Below the pieces are notes generated by a model. That model saw only the letters and a program-made list of their open reading frames with translations. It was not told the origin of the DNA and ran no database searches. This document shows positions 8,472-17,192 of a stretch of 64,000 bases of DNA, one piece after another (positions within the stretch are counted from its first letter, which is position 1; each line of letters opens with the position of its first letter). Both the position numbers and the translations under genes were made by a program. The stretch is taken from assembly GCF_018595675.2 (NCBI RefSeq), contig NZ_CP092333.1:3000001-3064000 (forward strand), read 5' to 3'. This stretch comes from Flavihumibacter fluvii. Its GTDB lineage: Bacteria > Bacteroidota > Bacteroidia > Chitinophagales > Chitinophagaceae.

Positions 8472-9230
8472 TTGCTTAAAGAGATCATCATAGCTTTTGA
8501 GTCTTATTTCAAAGCACACCAGTTCATCCGGGAGCACAGGCTCTGGCGATGGATCATTATTCCTGGTATCCTGTATATGTTCCTGTTCATGGCAGGTATG
8601 TATTTTTTCCTGGGCTCCAGCAATGCAGCCGTAAATTATTTCAGTAACCTGATTGGCATTGATAGCTGGTTGCAGGAACAAAAAAACCCGCTCCTGAATT
8701 TCCTTTTCGTGATGGGTAATATCATGGTGCGACTGCTGCTGGTCTTCTTCTATTTTTCCCTGTTTAAATTTTTGTTCCTGATTGTGGGATCGCCGCTTTT
8801 TGCCTACCTGAGTGAAAAAACGGAATCCATTTTAGAAGGGCAGGACTTGCCTTTTAGCTTTCGACAGCTTTTGAAAGATATCTTCCGTGGTATCCGGCTG
8901 GCCCTTCGAAATATGCTATGGCAAACTGTATATACCATTTCCATTCTTATCCTCTCTTTCATTCCGGTGGTGGGCTGGGTGAGTCCGATGTTATCGCTTT
9001 TTTCGGAATGTTATTATTACGGTTTCTCGATGGTGGATTACAGTTGCGAACGCCGGAAACTATCGCCTGCAGAAAGTATCAGATTCATCACCGACCACAA
9101 GGGATTGGCGATCGGTAACGGCTTGTTGTTCTATGCCATGCATGCGGTTCCGGTGATCGGCTGGGTACTTGCGCCTTCCTACGCCGTAGTAGCGGCTACA
9201 TTAAGTGTTCGTCAACTTGAAAATAAATAA
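8472..9230 (+). CDS. EI24/CysZ-like multi-pass membrane protein
   Basis: The open frame begins at a TTG at 8409, inside the glycosylase 5' end. A TTG at 8472 gives the N-terminus LLKEIIIAFESYFKAHQFIREHRLWRW, which looks like the natural start; no ATG is available nearby, so the start is uncertain. The protein (about 252 residues) has at least four membrane segments (IIIPGILYMFLFMAGMYFFL, FLFVMGNIMVRLLLVFFYFSLF, TVYTISILILSFIPVVGW and the C-terminal AIGNGLLFYAMHAVPVIGWVL). It also has the motif GSPLFAYLSEKTE, typical of the EI24/CysZ family. CysZ imports sulfate; the substrate of the Bacteroidota branch is not known to me. The methyltransferase gene starts two bases after the stop. Confidence 0.75.
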   Translation: MLKEIIIAFESYFKAHQFIREHRLWRWIIIPGILYMFLFMAGMYFFLGSSNAAVNYFSNLIGIDSWLQEQKNPLLNFLFVMGNIMVRLLLVFFYFSLFKFLFLIVGSPLFAYLSEKTESILEGQDLPFSFRQLLKDIFRGIRLALRNMLWQTVYTISILILSFIPVVGWVSPMLSLFSECYYYGFSMVDYSCERRKLSPAESIRFITDHKGLAIGNGLLFYAMHAVPVIGWVLAPSYAVVAATLSVRQLENK

Positions 9231-9232
9231 CC

Positions 9233-9943
9233 ATGGCCAGTGCTGCATTGGGAATGGTCTACCTGATCCCCAGTTTTATTGATGAACAAAACCTGAAAAC
9301 TATTCCACCCTATGTACTGGATGCTGTAAAAGAGTGTTCCGTATTTTTTGTGGAAAATGAACGCAGCACACGCAGGTACCTGAAGATGCTCTGGAAAGAG
9401 ATGGTAATTGATGAGTACGAATGGTTCGCCATCCATAAAGCCGAACAGGAGACACGGGATTTTTTCCGGCAGCAATTACAACGTGGTAAAACGATTGGCA
9501 TTATCAGCGAAGCAGGATGCCCTGGCGTGGCTGATCCCGGGCAAGTGCTGGTCGCTGTGGCACAGGAAATGGGTGCCGTAGTGCGGCCCCTGGTTGGGCC
9601 CAGCTCTATATTACTGGCACTGATGGCCAGTGGTATGAACGGACAACAATTCAAATTCAATGGTTACCTGCCCATTGAAACCGCCCAACGGAATAAATTC
9701 ATCAGGGAACTTGAGGCTGAATCCATCAAAAATAATTGCACCCAGTTGTTCATTGAAACACCTTACCGGAACAACCAGCTGATTGATGCATTGCTCACAC
9801 AATGCCGGCCGGCTTCACGTTTATGTATAGCTGTAGATATCACCGGGCCCCAGGAATTTATCAAAACACATACGATCGCGGAGTGGCAGCAACGCCGGCC
9901 AGATATCCATAAGCGGCCTGCTATGTTTTTGTTGTTGGGGTGA
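9233..9943 (+). CDS. RsmI-like SAM-dependent methyltransferase
   Basis: 236 residues of the tetrapyrrole/RsmI methylase fold. It reads GMVYLIPSFIDE at the N-terminus (RsmI: LYLVATPIGN), then FFVENERSTRRYLK, IGIISEAGCPGVADPGQVLVAVA (the SAM-binding loop; RsmI has S(D)AGTPxISDPG) and VVRPLVGPSSILLALMASGMNGQQFKFNGYLP. It ends shortly after the family's core without the RsmI C-terminal HTH. RsmI 2'-O-methylates C1402 of 16S rRNA; this shorter Bacteroidota branch is a paralogue whose target I cannot state. The start two bases after the EI24 stop suggests co-transcription. Confidence 0.85.
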   Translation: MASAALGMVYLIPSFIDEQNLKTIPPYVLDAVKECSVFFVENERSTRRYLKMLWKEMVIDEYEWFAIHKAEQETRDFFRQQLQRGKTIGIISEAGCPGVADPGQVLVAVAQEMGAVVRPLVGPSSILLALMASGMNGQQFKFNGYLPIETAQRNKFIRELEAESIKNNCTQLFIETPYRNNQLIDALLTQCRPASRLCIAVDITGPQEFIKTHTIAEWQQRRPDIHKRPAMFLLLG

Positions 9944-9945
9944 AC

Positions 9946-9978
9946 AGATAGCAGGAAGCAGTGAGCAGGAAGCAGTAG
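9946..9978. repeat. AGCAGGA-type tandem repeats
   Basis: Two copies of a block built from AGCAGGAAGCAGT follow the methyltransferase stop by three bases. The sequence type is the same as that at 4745-4790 and 20420-20484. Confidence 0.7.
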
Positions 9979-10085
9979 ATTGGTCATTTACCTGGGGTTT
10001 ACGGCCAGAAAAAGTGAACGGGGAACGGTGGCTATATCTTTTCCCTGCGATACCATTGCTCATGTATAATTTACCCAAAATTCAA

Positions 10086-10114
10086 AAAGGGCTACCGAAA
10101 ACCGGTAGCCCTTT
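10086..10114. terminator. Two-way intrinsic terminator
   Basis: A perfect stem GGGCTACCG / CGGTAGCCC with a 5-base loop is flanked by AAA and TTT, extending the stem to 12 bp. It lies between the convergent methyltransferase (+) and the 135-residue protein gene (-), so it can end transcription from both sides. Confidence 0.8.
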
Positions 10115-10146
10115 CAAATTTATTACCTATTAGATATATCGTAGCC

Positions 10147-10194
10147 TTCACCATTCACTATTCACCATTCACTATTCACCATTCACTATTCACC
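10147..10194. repeat. Alternating heptamer array TTCACCA/TTCACTA
   Basis: Seven successive heptamers alternate TTCACCA and TTCACTA exactly (the last copy is cut to TTCACC), 48 bp without a mismatch, just beyond the 3' end of the minus-strand gene at 10205. Read on the minus strand the units are TGGTGAA/TAGTGAA, the same family as the arrays at 4793, 29733 and 29864. Confidence 0.9.
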
Positions 10195-10204
10195 TTCCCC
10201 TCCC

Positions 10205-10612
10205 CTATCGCCCCGCCTTCGGATCAATCACCTTCCCACTGCTCACACCGCCCATCGACAGGATACTATCTACAATATATTTTGAATTGCCCCGCCATGG
10301 AAGCGCGCCAAGGTATTCGGTATAATGGAGATCAAAAGTTTTTCCACTGTTATTCATCAACTGGTTGGCGATACTCTCATTGATGACCGAAAATTCAAAC
10401 TCATAGGACTGGATACTTCCGGCAATGCCACCCTTAAAGCCCGATTGGATCAGCTTGCCCTCGTAGGTTTTAAAGAGATACCCCTTTTTTACAACATAAT
10501 TCAGCTCCCCCGCTTTCACCCCCTCTCCAAACACCCAGTAATAGCGCCAATACACAAATCCACTGGTGAGCACTAACAGCGTAATTAAAATGATCGATAA
10601 GAACCTTCCCAT
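10205..10612 (-). CDS. Small membrane-anchored protein of unknown function
   Basis: 135 residues. One N-terminal membrane helix (about 5-24, LSIILITLLVLTSGFVYWRY) is followed by a soluble domain containing EGVKAGELNYVVKKGYLFKTYEGKL and SYEFEFSVINESIANQL, probably outside the cytoplasmic membrane. I recognise this as a small family that is common in Bacteroidota; from memory, database copies are sometimes labelled 6-phosphogluconate dehydrogenase, but the length and the absence of a Rossmann motif give no support for an enzyme. It follows the M28 peptidase gene on the same strand after 27 bases and may be its operon partner. Confidence 0.7.
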   Translation of the reverse strand: MGRFLSIILITLLVLTSGFVYWRYYWVFGEGVKAGELNYVVKKGYLFKTYEGKLIQSGFKGGIAGSIQSYEFEFSVINESIANQLMNNSGKTFDLHYTEYLGALPWRGNSKYIVDSILSMGGVSSGKVIDPKAGR

Positions 10613-10639
10613 AAAATGTAGTTTCTGTGGTGAAAATAA

Positions 10640-12016
10640 TCATAATCCATATTTATCCACCATATAAATCAATAAGGCCATATTTAATGCCCCGAGGTCA
10701 AGTTCACGTTTGTTCACATTTTCAAAAACATCGTTCCGGGCATGGTGCAGGTCGAAGTAACGGGCCCCATCCGGATTAAATCCAGCTATAGGCGTACCTA
10801 AGGCAGCCCGCAACGGACCGATATCAGCCCCGCCGCCACCATCGGCAAACTGCGTTACACCATAGGGTTCAAATAATGGCACCCAGGCCCTGATATTCCG
10901 CAATTTGTCTTTCGGCAATGAAAAACCGAAACTGCGTGGGGTAAAACCACCCGCATCACTTTCCAGGGCAAAGACATGCTTCTCCCCTTTGGCCCTGGCT
11001 TCGTCCGCATATTTGTGGCCACCCCGCATTCCATTTTCTTCATTGGCAAACAACACTACCTTTATCGTATGGCGGGGTTTATATCCAATTGCCTTGAGTG
11101 CCCTTAATACTTCTATGGAATGCACACATCCTGCGCCGTCATCATGCGCACCCTCTGCCGGATCCCAGCTATCAAGGTGGCCGCCCACAGTAATATATCG
11201 ATCAGGAAATTCGCTACCCGTTAATTCTCCGATCACGTTATGTCCAACCGCATCGGGTTGGAAGCCCGCATTACTCTTATAAAAAATGGTAATTTCCTTT
11301 CCAGCCCGCAACTGTGCGATCAATTCATCCGCATCTTTTAGCCCCATAGCTGCAGCCGGAATTTTTGGATATGCTGAATCATATAGTAATCCACCGGTAT
11401 GCGGGTTATTGTCCGTGCTCGCCGTAATTGAACGGATCAACACTGCACTGGCGCCATATTTTGCTGCCAGGCTGGGTCCCTGCCGGCGGTAAGCCCCGGA
11501 TTCCATATAGGACCTGAACGTATTCAGGTTCTTCGGATCGAAAATATTATTGAAGACCACGATCTTTCCTTTCACCTCAGCCTGGCGCGCTTCCAGCTCA
11601 TTAAAATCATTGATCAGGATGGCTGGCAACAATAGGCCTTTTGCGCCGGTACCCATAGAATTACCCAGGGCCAGGATATCCAAAGCCGTCTTTTTTACGT
11701 TTTTTCCTTCCTTAATACTATACCAGGCCTCATCCTTTCCACCGCGGTTCCAGTTTGGCACCATGCATTCCTGCAACCAGACCTTATCTGCACCGGCGGC
11801 TTCCAGGGCCTTTTGCCCCCAGGCTTCCGCTTTAAGCATCCCGGGCGAACCTGCCAGACGCGCACCAACGTTTTTACAAAGCACTCGAAGGTTCTCATAA
11901 GCCGCAGGAGAACTCAGTACCTGGTCCGCAATCTTACGCATCATCGCCGAATCCTCCGATTGCGCGTTTGCCCCAATACAAGATAAAAACGCGAGTATCC
12001 AAACAATTCCTTTCAT
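10640..12016 (-). CDS. Secreted M28-family zinc peptidase with PA domain
   Basis: 458 residues. Signal peptide 1-19 (ending GANAQ). A protease-associated insert at about 130-260 (LLLPAILINDFNELEARQAEVKGKIVVFNN, GASAVLIRS) precedes the M28 catalytic core. The zinc site motifs are GGHLDSWDPAEGAHDDGAG (about 280-298, His and bridging Asp), LFANEENGMRGG (general-base Glu and zinc Glu), ALESDAGGF and LHHARND (the last His ligand). All ligands are intact, so it should be an active aminopeptidase or carboxypeptidase in the periplasm. It is divergent from bshA across a 63-base gap and precedes the small protein at 10205. Confidence 0.92.
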   Translation of the reverse strand: MKGIVWILAFLSCIGANAQSEDSAMMRKIADQVLSSPAAYENLRVLCKNVGARLAGSPGMLKAEAWGQKALEAAGADKVWLQECMVPNWNRGGKDEAWYSIKEGKNVKKTALDILALGNSMGTGAKGLLLPAILINDFNELEARQAEVKGKIVVFNNIFDPKNLNTFRSYMESGAYRRQGPSLAAKYGASAVLIRSITASTDNNPHTGGLLYDSAYPKIPAAAMGLKDADELIAQLRAGKEITIFYKSNAGFQPDAVGHNVIGELTGSEFPDRYITVGGHLDSWDPAEGAHDDGAGCVHSIEVLRALKAIGYKPRHTIKVVLFANEENGMRGGHKYADEARAKGEKHVFALESDAGGFTPRSFGFSLPKDKLRNIRAWVPLFEPYGVTQFADGGGGADIGPLRAALGTPIAGFNPDGARYFDLHHARNDVFENVNKRELDLGALNMALLIYMVDKYGL

Positions 12017-12079
12017 GTGGTGTTTTTTTAAAATTACCTAAACATTTTAATCCTTTACCTTCACAGCCAATTTTTCAAT

Positions 12080-13201
12080 ATGCGTATCGGAATCGTTTGT
12101 TACCCAACCTTCGGAGGTAGTGGTGTACTGGCTACTGAACTCGGAAAAGCGCTTGCAGATAAGAACCACCAGGTGCACTTTATCACTTATCAGCAACCCG
12201 TACGCCTGAACGAATTCAACGCGAATATTTTCTACCATGAAGTAAGGGTTCCTACTTACCCGCTATTCGATTATCCGCCTTACGAAACTGCCCTTGCCAG
12301 CACCATGGTTGATGTGATCCTCAACAACCACCTGGACCTGTTGCATGTGCATTATGCTATCCCGCATGCATCCGCAGCATATATGGCAAAACAGATCGTT
12401 TACAAAACCACGGGTAAAAAGATTCCGGTCATTACTACTTTACATGGTACTGATATCACCCTGGTAGGCCGTGATAAAACCTATGCTCCTGTGGTTACTT
12501 TTTCCATCAACGAAAGTGATGCCATTACTGCTGTTTCCGATAACCTGCGCGAAGAAACTTTCAAGTCATTCAAGATCGAAAAGGAAATTGATGTAATCCA
12601 CAACTTCGTGGATGTTGCGCGCTTTCGCAAAAAAGGCATCGATGCTTTTCGGCGGGTGATCGCGCCTAATGGCGAACGCATACTGATGCATGCTTCCAAC
12701 TTCAGGAAAGTGAAGCGTATTGATGATGTTGTTCGCATATTCGCCAACGTAGTAAAAGAAGTGCCCAGTAAACTCTTGTTTGTGGGCGATGGTCCGGAAC
12801 GGCCCGCTGCCGAAAGCCTGAGCCGCGAACTTGGCATCTGCGATGAAATAAGGTTTGTGGGAAAGCAGGAGCAGATCGAAGAAATCCTGGCTATTGCCGA
12901 CCTTTTCCTGCTTACCTCTGAATATGAAAGTTTTGGATTAGCTGCGCTGGAAGCCATGGCCTCAGGTGTTCCGGTGATCAGTTCTAATGCAGGTGGTCTG
13001 CCGGAAATTAATATTGAAGGTGAAACAGGCTTCCTTAGCCCGGTGGGTGACGTTGCTGCAATGAGCAAACACGCCATCGACCTCCTGAGCAATGAAGACA
13101 TGCTAAACCGTTTCAAGGAAAACGCACGCCGTCAAAGCGACCGGTTCGATATCCATAAAATCGTACCCATTTATGAAGCCTTGTATGATCGTTTTCTCTG
13201 A
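12080..13201 (+). CDS. bshA: N-acetyl-alpha-D-glucosaminyl L-malate synthase (bacillithiol biosynthesis)
   Basis: 373 residues, GT4 glycosyltransferase. The N-terminus MRIGIVCYPTFGGSGVLATELGKALA and the segment HVHYAIPHASAAYMAKQI are diagnostic of BshA. VITTLHGTDITLVGRD and the C-terminal sugar-nucleotide motif SEYESFGLAALEAMASGVPVISSNAGGLPE with the EX7E glutamates are intact. The enzyme joins GlcNAc from UDP-GlcNAc to L-malate, the first step of bacillithiol synthesis, so the host probably uses bacillithiol as its low-molecular-weight thiol. The later genes bshB and bshC are not in this window. It is a single gene, divergent from the M28 peptidase. Confidence 0.95.
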   Translation: MRIGIVCYPTFGGSGVLATELGKALADKNHQVHFITYQQPVRLNEFNANIFYHEVRVPTYPLFDYPPYETALASTMVDVILNNHLDLLHVHYAIPHASAAYMAKQIVYKTTGKKIPVITTLHGTDITLVGRDKTYAPVVTFSINESDAITAVSDNLREETFKSFKIEKEIDVIHNFVDVARFRKKGIDAFRRVIAPNGERILMHASNFRKVKRIDDVVRIFANVVKEVPSKLLFVGDGPERPAAESLSRELGICDEIRFVGKQEQIEEILAIADLFLLTSEYESFGLAALEAMASGVPVISSNAGGLPEINIEGETGFLSPVGDVAAMSKHAIDLLSNEDMLNRFKENARRQSDRFDIHKIVPIYEALYDRFL

Positions 13202-13217
13202 TCACCACTCATCCTTT

Positions 13218-13246
13218 TTGATTTCAGGCAAGGAAAAATAATTTTT
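13218..13246 (+). promoter_or_regulatory. Promoter of the M16 peptidase operon (TTG-N18-TAATTTTT)
   Basis: TTG at 13218-13220 and TAATTTTT at 13239-13246 (one mismatch to TAnnTTTG) are 18 bp apart in the gap after bshA. The predicted start near 13253 gives a leader of about 24 bases. Confidence 0.5.
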
Positions 13247-13276
13247 ACCTTAGTTAGAAACATCAACCACCTAGTA

Positions 13277-14647
13277 ATGAAAACTCCCGGATTTCGCCGG
13301 TCCAGCTGGATTGGCTTTGTACTGTTATTATTCTCCTGGTCCGCATACGCAAATCCGCCAGCAGCAATTCCGGTGGAATATTACAAATTACCCAATGGCT
13401 TAAAAGTAATTTTGTCGCCGGACAAGCACGCTCCAATTGTAACTGTTGCCGTCTATTATAATATCGGGTTCCGCATTGAACCCAAAGACCGCACCGGTTT
13501 CGCCCACCTGTTTGAACACATGATGTTCCAGGGTTCTAAAAATTTCAAAAAGGGCGAATTTGACAAACTTACCGAACGTAACGGTGGTTTCAATAACGGA
13601 TCCACCCGCTTTGATTTCACCAATTATTTTGAAGTGATGCCCGCACATATGCTGGAACCAATATTATGGGCCGAGGCTGACCGCATGAAAGCACTCGACC
13701 TCAACCAGGCTTCCCTCACCAACCAACAGGGCGTCGTAAAAAATGAAGTGAAAGTGAATGTCATCAACCGGCCGTATGGCGGATTTCCATGGCTCGACAT
13801 GCCGCAATACGCTAACGAAAACTGGTACAATGCCCACAATTTTTATGGCGACCTGAAAGACCTGGATGCAGCGAAACTTGAGGACGTAGAACGTTTCTTC
13901 AAAACATATTATGCTCCTAATAATGCAGCCCTGGTGATCGTGGGGGATTTTGATATGGCCACTGCAAAAAAATGGATTGACAAATATTTCAACGCTATCC
14001 CTGCTGCTGTATTACCGCAAAAGCCCGACCTGTCTGAACCACAGCAATTGAAAGAAAAACGCTTTACGAAAGTTGATTCCCTGATCAATAAACCCGCCAT
14101 CGCGATCGCTTACAAAATGCCGGACAAAAATACCCCGGAATATTATGCGATGGGCCTCATCAGCCAGTTACTGGTGGAAGGCAAAGACAGCCGGCTCTAC
14201 CAGCGAATGGTACAGCAGAAAGGGTTTACATCAAATGTAAACGGCGGCATCAACTACCTTGGCAATATGTTCAATTATAATGGACCGATGTTATGGATGA
14301 CCGACCTTATCCATGATGCCGCTGTCCAGCCCGATTCCATCATCGCTGAACTTGATGCGGCTATCGCCGATATTGATAAAAATATTTCTACTGCCGGCAT
14401 CGACCTTGCCATGGTGAAAATGCGGTCGGACCTCTATGATAACCTGGGGGGTGATTATGGCATCGGGCTAGCAGACCTGCTGGCCACTTTCGCGCTTTTT
14501 GAAGACAATCCGGGTAAAGTCAATACACTGGAAGCTGCGTTTAAACAGGTAACTCCTGAACTGGTGCGTAAAACCATCAGCACTTACCTGCGCCCCGAAA
14601 ACCGCACCATCCTGATTGCACAACCCGCAAAAACCAGCGCCAAATGA
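13277..14647 (+). CDS. M16-family zinc peptidase, catalytic subunit
   Basis: 456 residues with a signal peptide (1-25, SAYANPPA). It starts VEYYKLPNGLKVILSPDKHAPIVTVAVYYNIGFRIEP and carries the inverted zinc motif HLFEH (HxxEH, His at about 76) with a downstream glutamate in the NEVKVN region. The M16 C-terminal half is seen at AIAYKMPDKNTPEYYAMGLISQLLVEGKDSRLYQRMV. The partner gene overlaps its stop by four bases (ATGA). Such periplasmic pairs resemble mitochondrial processing peptidase: one subunit holds zinc, the other helps clamp peptides. The substrate is unknown. Confidence 0.93.
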   Translation: MKTPGFRRSSWIGFVLLLFSWSAYANPPAAIPVEYYKLPNGLKVILSPDKHAPIVTVAVYYNIGFRIEPKDRTGFAHLFEHMMFQGSKNFKKGEFDKLTERNGGFNNGSTRFDFTNYFEVMPAHMLEPILWAEADRMKALDLNQASLTNQQGVVKNEVKVNVINRPYGGFPWLDMPQYANENWYNAHNFYGDLKDLDAAKLEDVERFFKTYYAPNNAALVIVGDFDMATAKKWIDKYFNAIPAAVLPQKPDLSEPQQLKEKRFTKVDSLINKPAIAIAYKMPDKNTPEYYAMGLISQLLVEGKDSRLYQRMVQQKGFTSNVNGGINYLGNMFNYNGPMLWMTDLIHDAAVQPDSIIAELDAAIADIDKNISTAGIDLAMVKMRSDLYDNLGGDYGIGLADLLATFALFEDNPGKVNTLEAAFKQVTPELVRKTISTYLRPENRTILIAQPAKTSAK

Positions 14648-16044
14648 GAAAAATCACCCACTATACCTTATTATTATTAGCACTGGCATTTATTACCCAA
14701 AGTATCGCGCAAACGAAATTACCACCTGCAGGAAAACCCAGGGACTTCACCCTTCCTTCCAGCAAAAAGATACAACTGCCGAATGGTTTCAGGGCCGCCC
14801 TGGTGCCATATGGGAATATCCCAAAAGTAAGTATCCAGGTGGTGGTGAAAACCGGGCAGGTACATGAAGGCCCAAATGAAATATGGCTGGCCCGGTATAC
14901 CGGAAAGCTGATGGAAGAAGGCAGTACAAAAACCGACTTTGCTACTTTATCGAAAAAAGTGGCAGCTATGGGTGGGCGGTTAAGCATCTCTGTAGGCATG
15001 GAAACAACTACCATCAACGGATCAGTTCTGTCTGATTTTGCGCCGGAGTTCATCGCATTACTTGCCGAGGTACTTACCGATCCTGCGTTCCCGTCAGCTT
15101 CAGGTGACAGGATCAAAAACAACATGAAACGCGACCTCAGTGTCCGTAAAGCGCAACCTGATGCAATTGGCAGTGAGAAATTCTTCACGGCTTTATACAA
15201 AGACCATCCTTATGGCAATAAAATAGCAACGGAAGAAATGCTCGACAGCTATACCGTTGATAAGGCCAGGGAGTTTTATGCGAGGAATTTTGGTGCTCAG
15301 CGATCAGCAATATACGTAGCGGGGAATTTTGATGAATCTGCTGTGAACAAAGCCATTACAACAAGTTTCAGCAGTTGGGGCAAGGGGCCGGCGGTAAGTT
15401 ACCCTCCGGTAAAAGCTGTTTCAACAGGTGAGATCACGGTGATAGACCGGCCGAATGCCGCACAGACTGTGGTCTTCCTTGGTACCCCGGTAGCTGACCC
15501 TACCAGTGCCGATTATACGCCGCTGGACGTTACCAATTCGCTGCTTGGCGGTTCATTCGGGTCACGCATCACCCGAAATATCCGGGAAGACAAGGGCTAT
15601 ACCTATTCCCCTTTCAGCGGTATACAGAACCGGCAAGGCAATGGGGTCTGGTATGAAAAGGCGGATATCACCAGCGAAAGTACAGCCGACGCCCTGAAAG
15701 AAATCGCGAAGGAAATCAGGGGATTGCAGGCGGCTCCGCCATCTGCAGAAGAATTAAAGGGCATCCAGAATTATGAAGCCGGCACTTTTGTATTGCAGAA
15801 TTCCAATGCTGATGGAATTATCAGCCAGCTGACCTATATGGACCAATTTGGATTAAAGGATAGCTACCTCACCAATCGCATCAGGGATATTTATTCGGTT
15901 ACTCCCGCTCAGGTACAGGGCATCGCCAAAAAATACCTGGACTATGAAAATATGGTCCTGGTAATGGTGGGTGATAAAAAACAGCTCGATGCACAAATGG
16001 GAAGCATCAAAGACATTAAGGAGAAGGTTAAAAAACCATTCTAA
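14644..16044 (+). CDS. M16-family peptidase homologue, non-catalytic partner
   Basis: 466 residues with a signal peptide (1-22, ITQSIAQ). It has the M16 fold (LPNGFRAALVPYGNIPKVSIQVVVKTGQ; DRPNAAQTVVFLGTPVADPTSADYTPLDVTNSLLGGSFGSRITRNIREDKGYTYSPFSG split over two strands of the second half). At the place of HxxEH it reads ARYTGKLMEEG, so both zinc histidines are lost. The second-half R...Y-type motif GYTYSPFS, used for substrate binding in this class, is kept. It should therefore form the non-catalytic half of a heterodimer with the preceding gene. ATG 14644 overlaps the previous stop by four bases, so the two are made together. Confidence 0.92.
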   Translation: MRKITHYTLLLLALAFITQSIAQTKLPPAGKPRDFTLPSSKKIQLPNGFRAALVPYGNIPKVSIQVVVKTGQVHEGPNEIWLARYTGKLMEEGSTKTDFATLSKKVAAMGGRLSISVGMETTTINGSVLSDFAPEFIALLAEVLTDPAFPSASGDRIKNNMKRDLSVRKAQPDAIGSEKFFTALYKDHPYGNKIATEEMLDSYTVDKAREFYARNFGAQRSAIYVAGNFDESAVNKAITTSFSSWGKGPAVSYPPVKAVSTGEITVIDRPNAAQTVVFLGTPVADPTSADYTPLDVTNSLLGGSFGSRITRNIREDKGYTYSPFSGIQNRQGNGVWYEKADITSESTADALKEIAKEIRGLQAAPPSAEELKGIQNYEAGTFVLQNSNADGIISQLTYMDQFGLKDSYLTNRIRDIYSVTPAQVQGIAKKYLDYENMVLVMVGDKKQLDAQMGSIKDIKEKVKKPF

Positions 16045-17171
16045 CCTTTAATAAAATCAAGACGGCATAAACTAAGTGCAGCGTTTAACCGGCCATCTTT
16101 GAGGTGGCCGGTTAATTTTTCGAGCCGCCCGTAGTACAGGTCAAAATCCTGCTGGTAGGCTGCTTTCAGGTGATCTTTTTCCAGTACAGATAATTTGCCA
16201 TCAAAAGCCGCAGCTACTGTAAACAGGTCGAGCAAAAAATTCCTTTCTTTATCGGAAACCGAATTGAGGCTGTGCAAAAATAATTCCCAATCATCATACC
16301 GGTCTTCTTCATCTATCTGTAAAAGATCGCGAAACCGTAACAACAATATCACCATGTTCGGATGATAGTTCCGGGTCATCACTACCGCATTGCCGATAGC
16401 CCTGAGACAGCCTTTTTTTGCCATGGGCGATAACAGGCCAAGGTACCCTTCCGACTGCATGGTATCGGCGATCTTATTGGCAAGGGCATAGCCGAACAGC
16501 CGCAGCCTTGCTTCATAGATCACTTTTTTGATCACCATGCTATTCCAGAAAACTTCGACCGGTATCGCCGCATATAAGATAGGGATGCCCAGCAATTCAT
16601 TGCCTGCCGTAAACCGCAGGGAATATTTCAGGATAAAGTTGGTGACAATGATCTTTCCCTTGTACAGCAACCCCAGCACGAAAAGGTTTTTCTTTGAGAT
16701 CTGCTTAAACGGATCGATACCTAAAATTTTCAATTCCGGATCATCTATTTCAAGTGCAGTTCTTGCAAGGATATTCTTAACCCCAAAAATGCCATCCAGT
16801 GACTGGTGCTGGTTGTCCTGCATATTGATGAGCTCACTCACTTTGTGTACGGCTTTCAGGGAAATATAAAACAGGCAGTAAAATTCTATGGCAGTGGCAA
16901 GGATGGTCACCCCTGCCACCCAGCCATAATGCACAAAAAACGGGGCATTTGCATAATACAGGTCCACCCATATCATGGGGAAAACACAGATAATACCCAC
17001 AACCGACGACCAGGCAATTCCAACCAGGCTGATAGTTTTTACACGCTTGGTGAGCAGGGCATCAGGAACCTGGAAGGCACTTTGTCCCATGCTGTAGCGG
17101 CGGAAAATGTTCAGGTAATACAGGCCAAATTGCTCAAACCTGGAGGGTTTTGGCTGGTTGAATTCAGGCAT
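16041..17171 (-). CDS. Membrane protein with possible TerB-like C-terminal domain, unrecognised
   Basis: 376 residues. I do not recognise a named family. About residues 45-70 and 80-108 are two clear membrane helices (ISLVGIAWSSVVGIICVFPMIWV; WVAGVTILATAIEFYCLFYISL). The middle contains ALEIDDPELKILGIDPFKQISKKNLFVLGLLYKGKI and a further hydrophobic stretch (LGIPILYAAIPVEVFWNSM). The last 90 residues (EERYDDWELFLHSLNSVSDKERNFLLDLFTVAAAFDGKLSVLEKDHL, in two parts) resemble a TerB-like acidic helical domain, whose members read AAxADGKxSxxE. It is 21 bases after the EnvC-like gene on the same strand and overlaps the M16 partner by four bases at its 3' end. A role in envelope biology is only suggested by the neighbours. 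Confidence 0.6.
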   Translation of the reverse strand: MPEFNQPKPSRFEQFGLYYLNIFRRYSMGQSAFQVPDALLTKRVKTISLVGIAWSSVVGIICVFPMIWVDLYYANAPFFVHYGWVAGVTILATAIEFYCLFYISLKAVHKVSELINMQDNQHQSLDGIFGVKNILARTALEIDDPELKILGIDPFKQISKKNLFVLGLLYKGKIIVTNFILKYSLRFTAGNELLGIPILYAAIPVEVFWNSMVIKKVIYEARLRLFGYALANKIADTMQSEGYLGLLSPMAKKGCLRAIGNAVVMTRNYHPNMVILLLRFRDLLQIDEEDRYDDWELFLHSLNSVSDKERNFLLDLFTVAAAFDGKLSVLEKDHLKAAYQQDFDLYYGRLEKLTGHLKDGRLNAALSLCRLDFIKG

Positions 17172-17192
17172 ACCCTTTAAAGGTAAGGCGGA

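Noticed and set aside
9821-10078. Minus-strand open frame of 85 codons
   Set aside because: Antisense to the methyltransferase 3' end and AGCAGGA repeats; composition not coding.
10147-10194. Possible CRISPR array
   Set aside because: Units are only 7 bp, contiguous and without unique spacers.
12047-12238. Minus-strand open frame antisense to the bshA 5' end
   Set aside because: Lies fully across a well-supported gene and its promoter region; no family.
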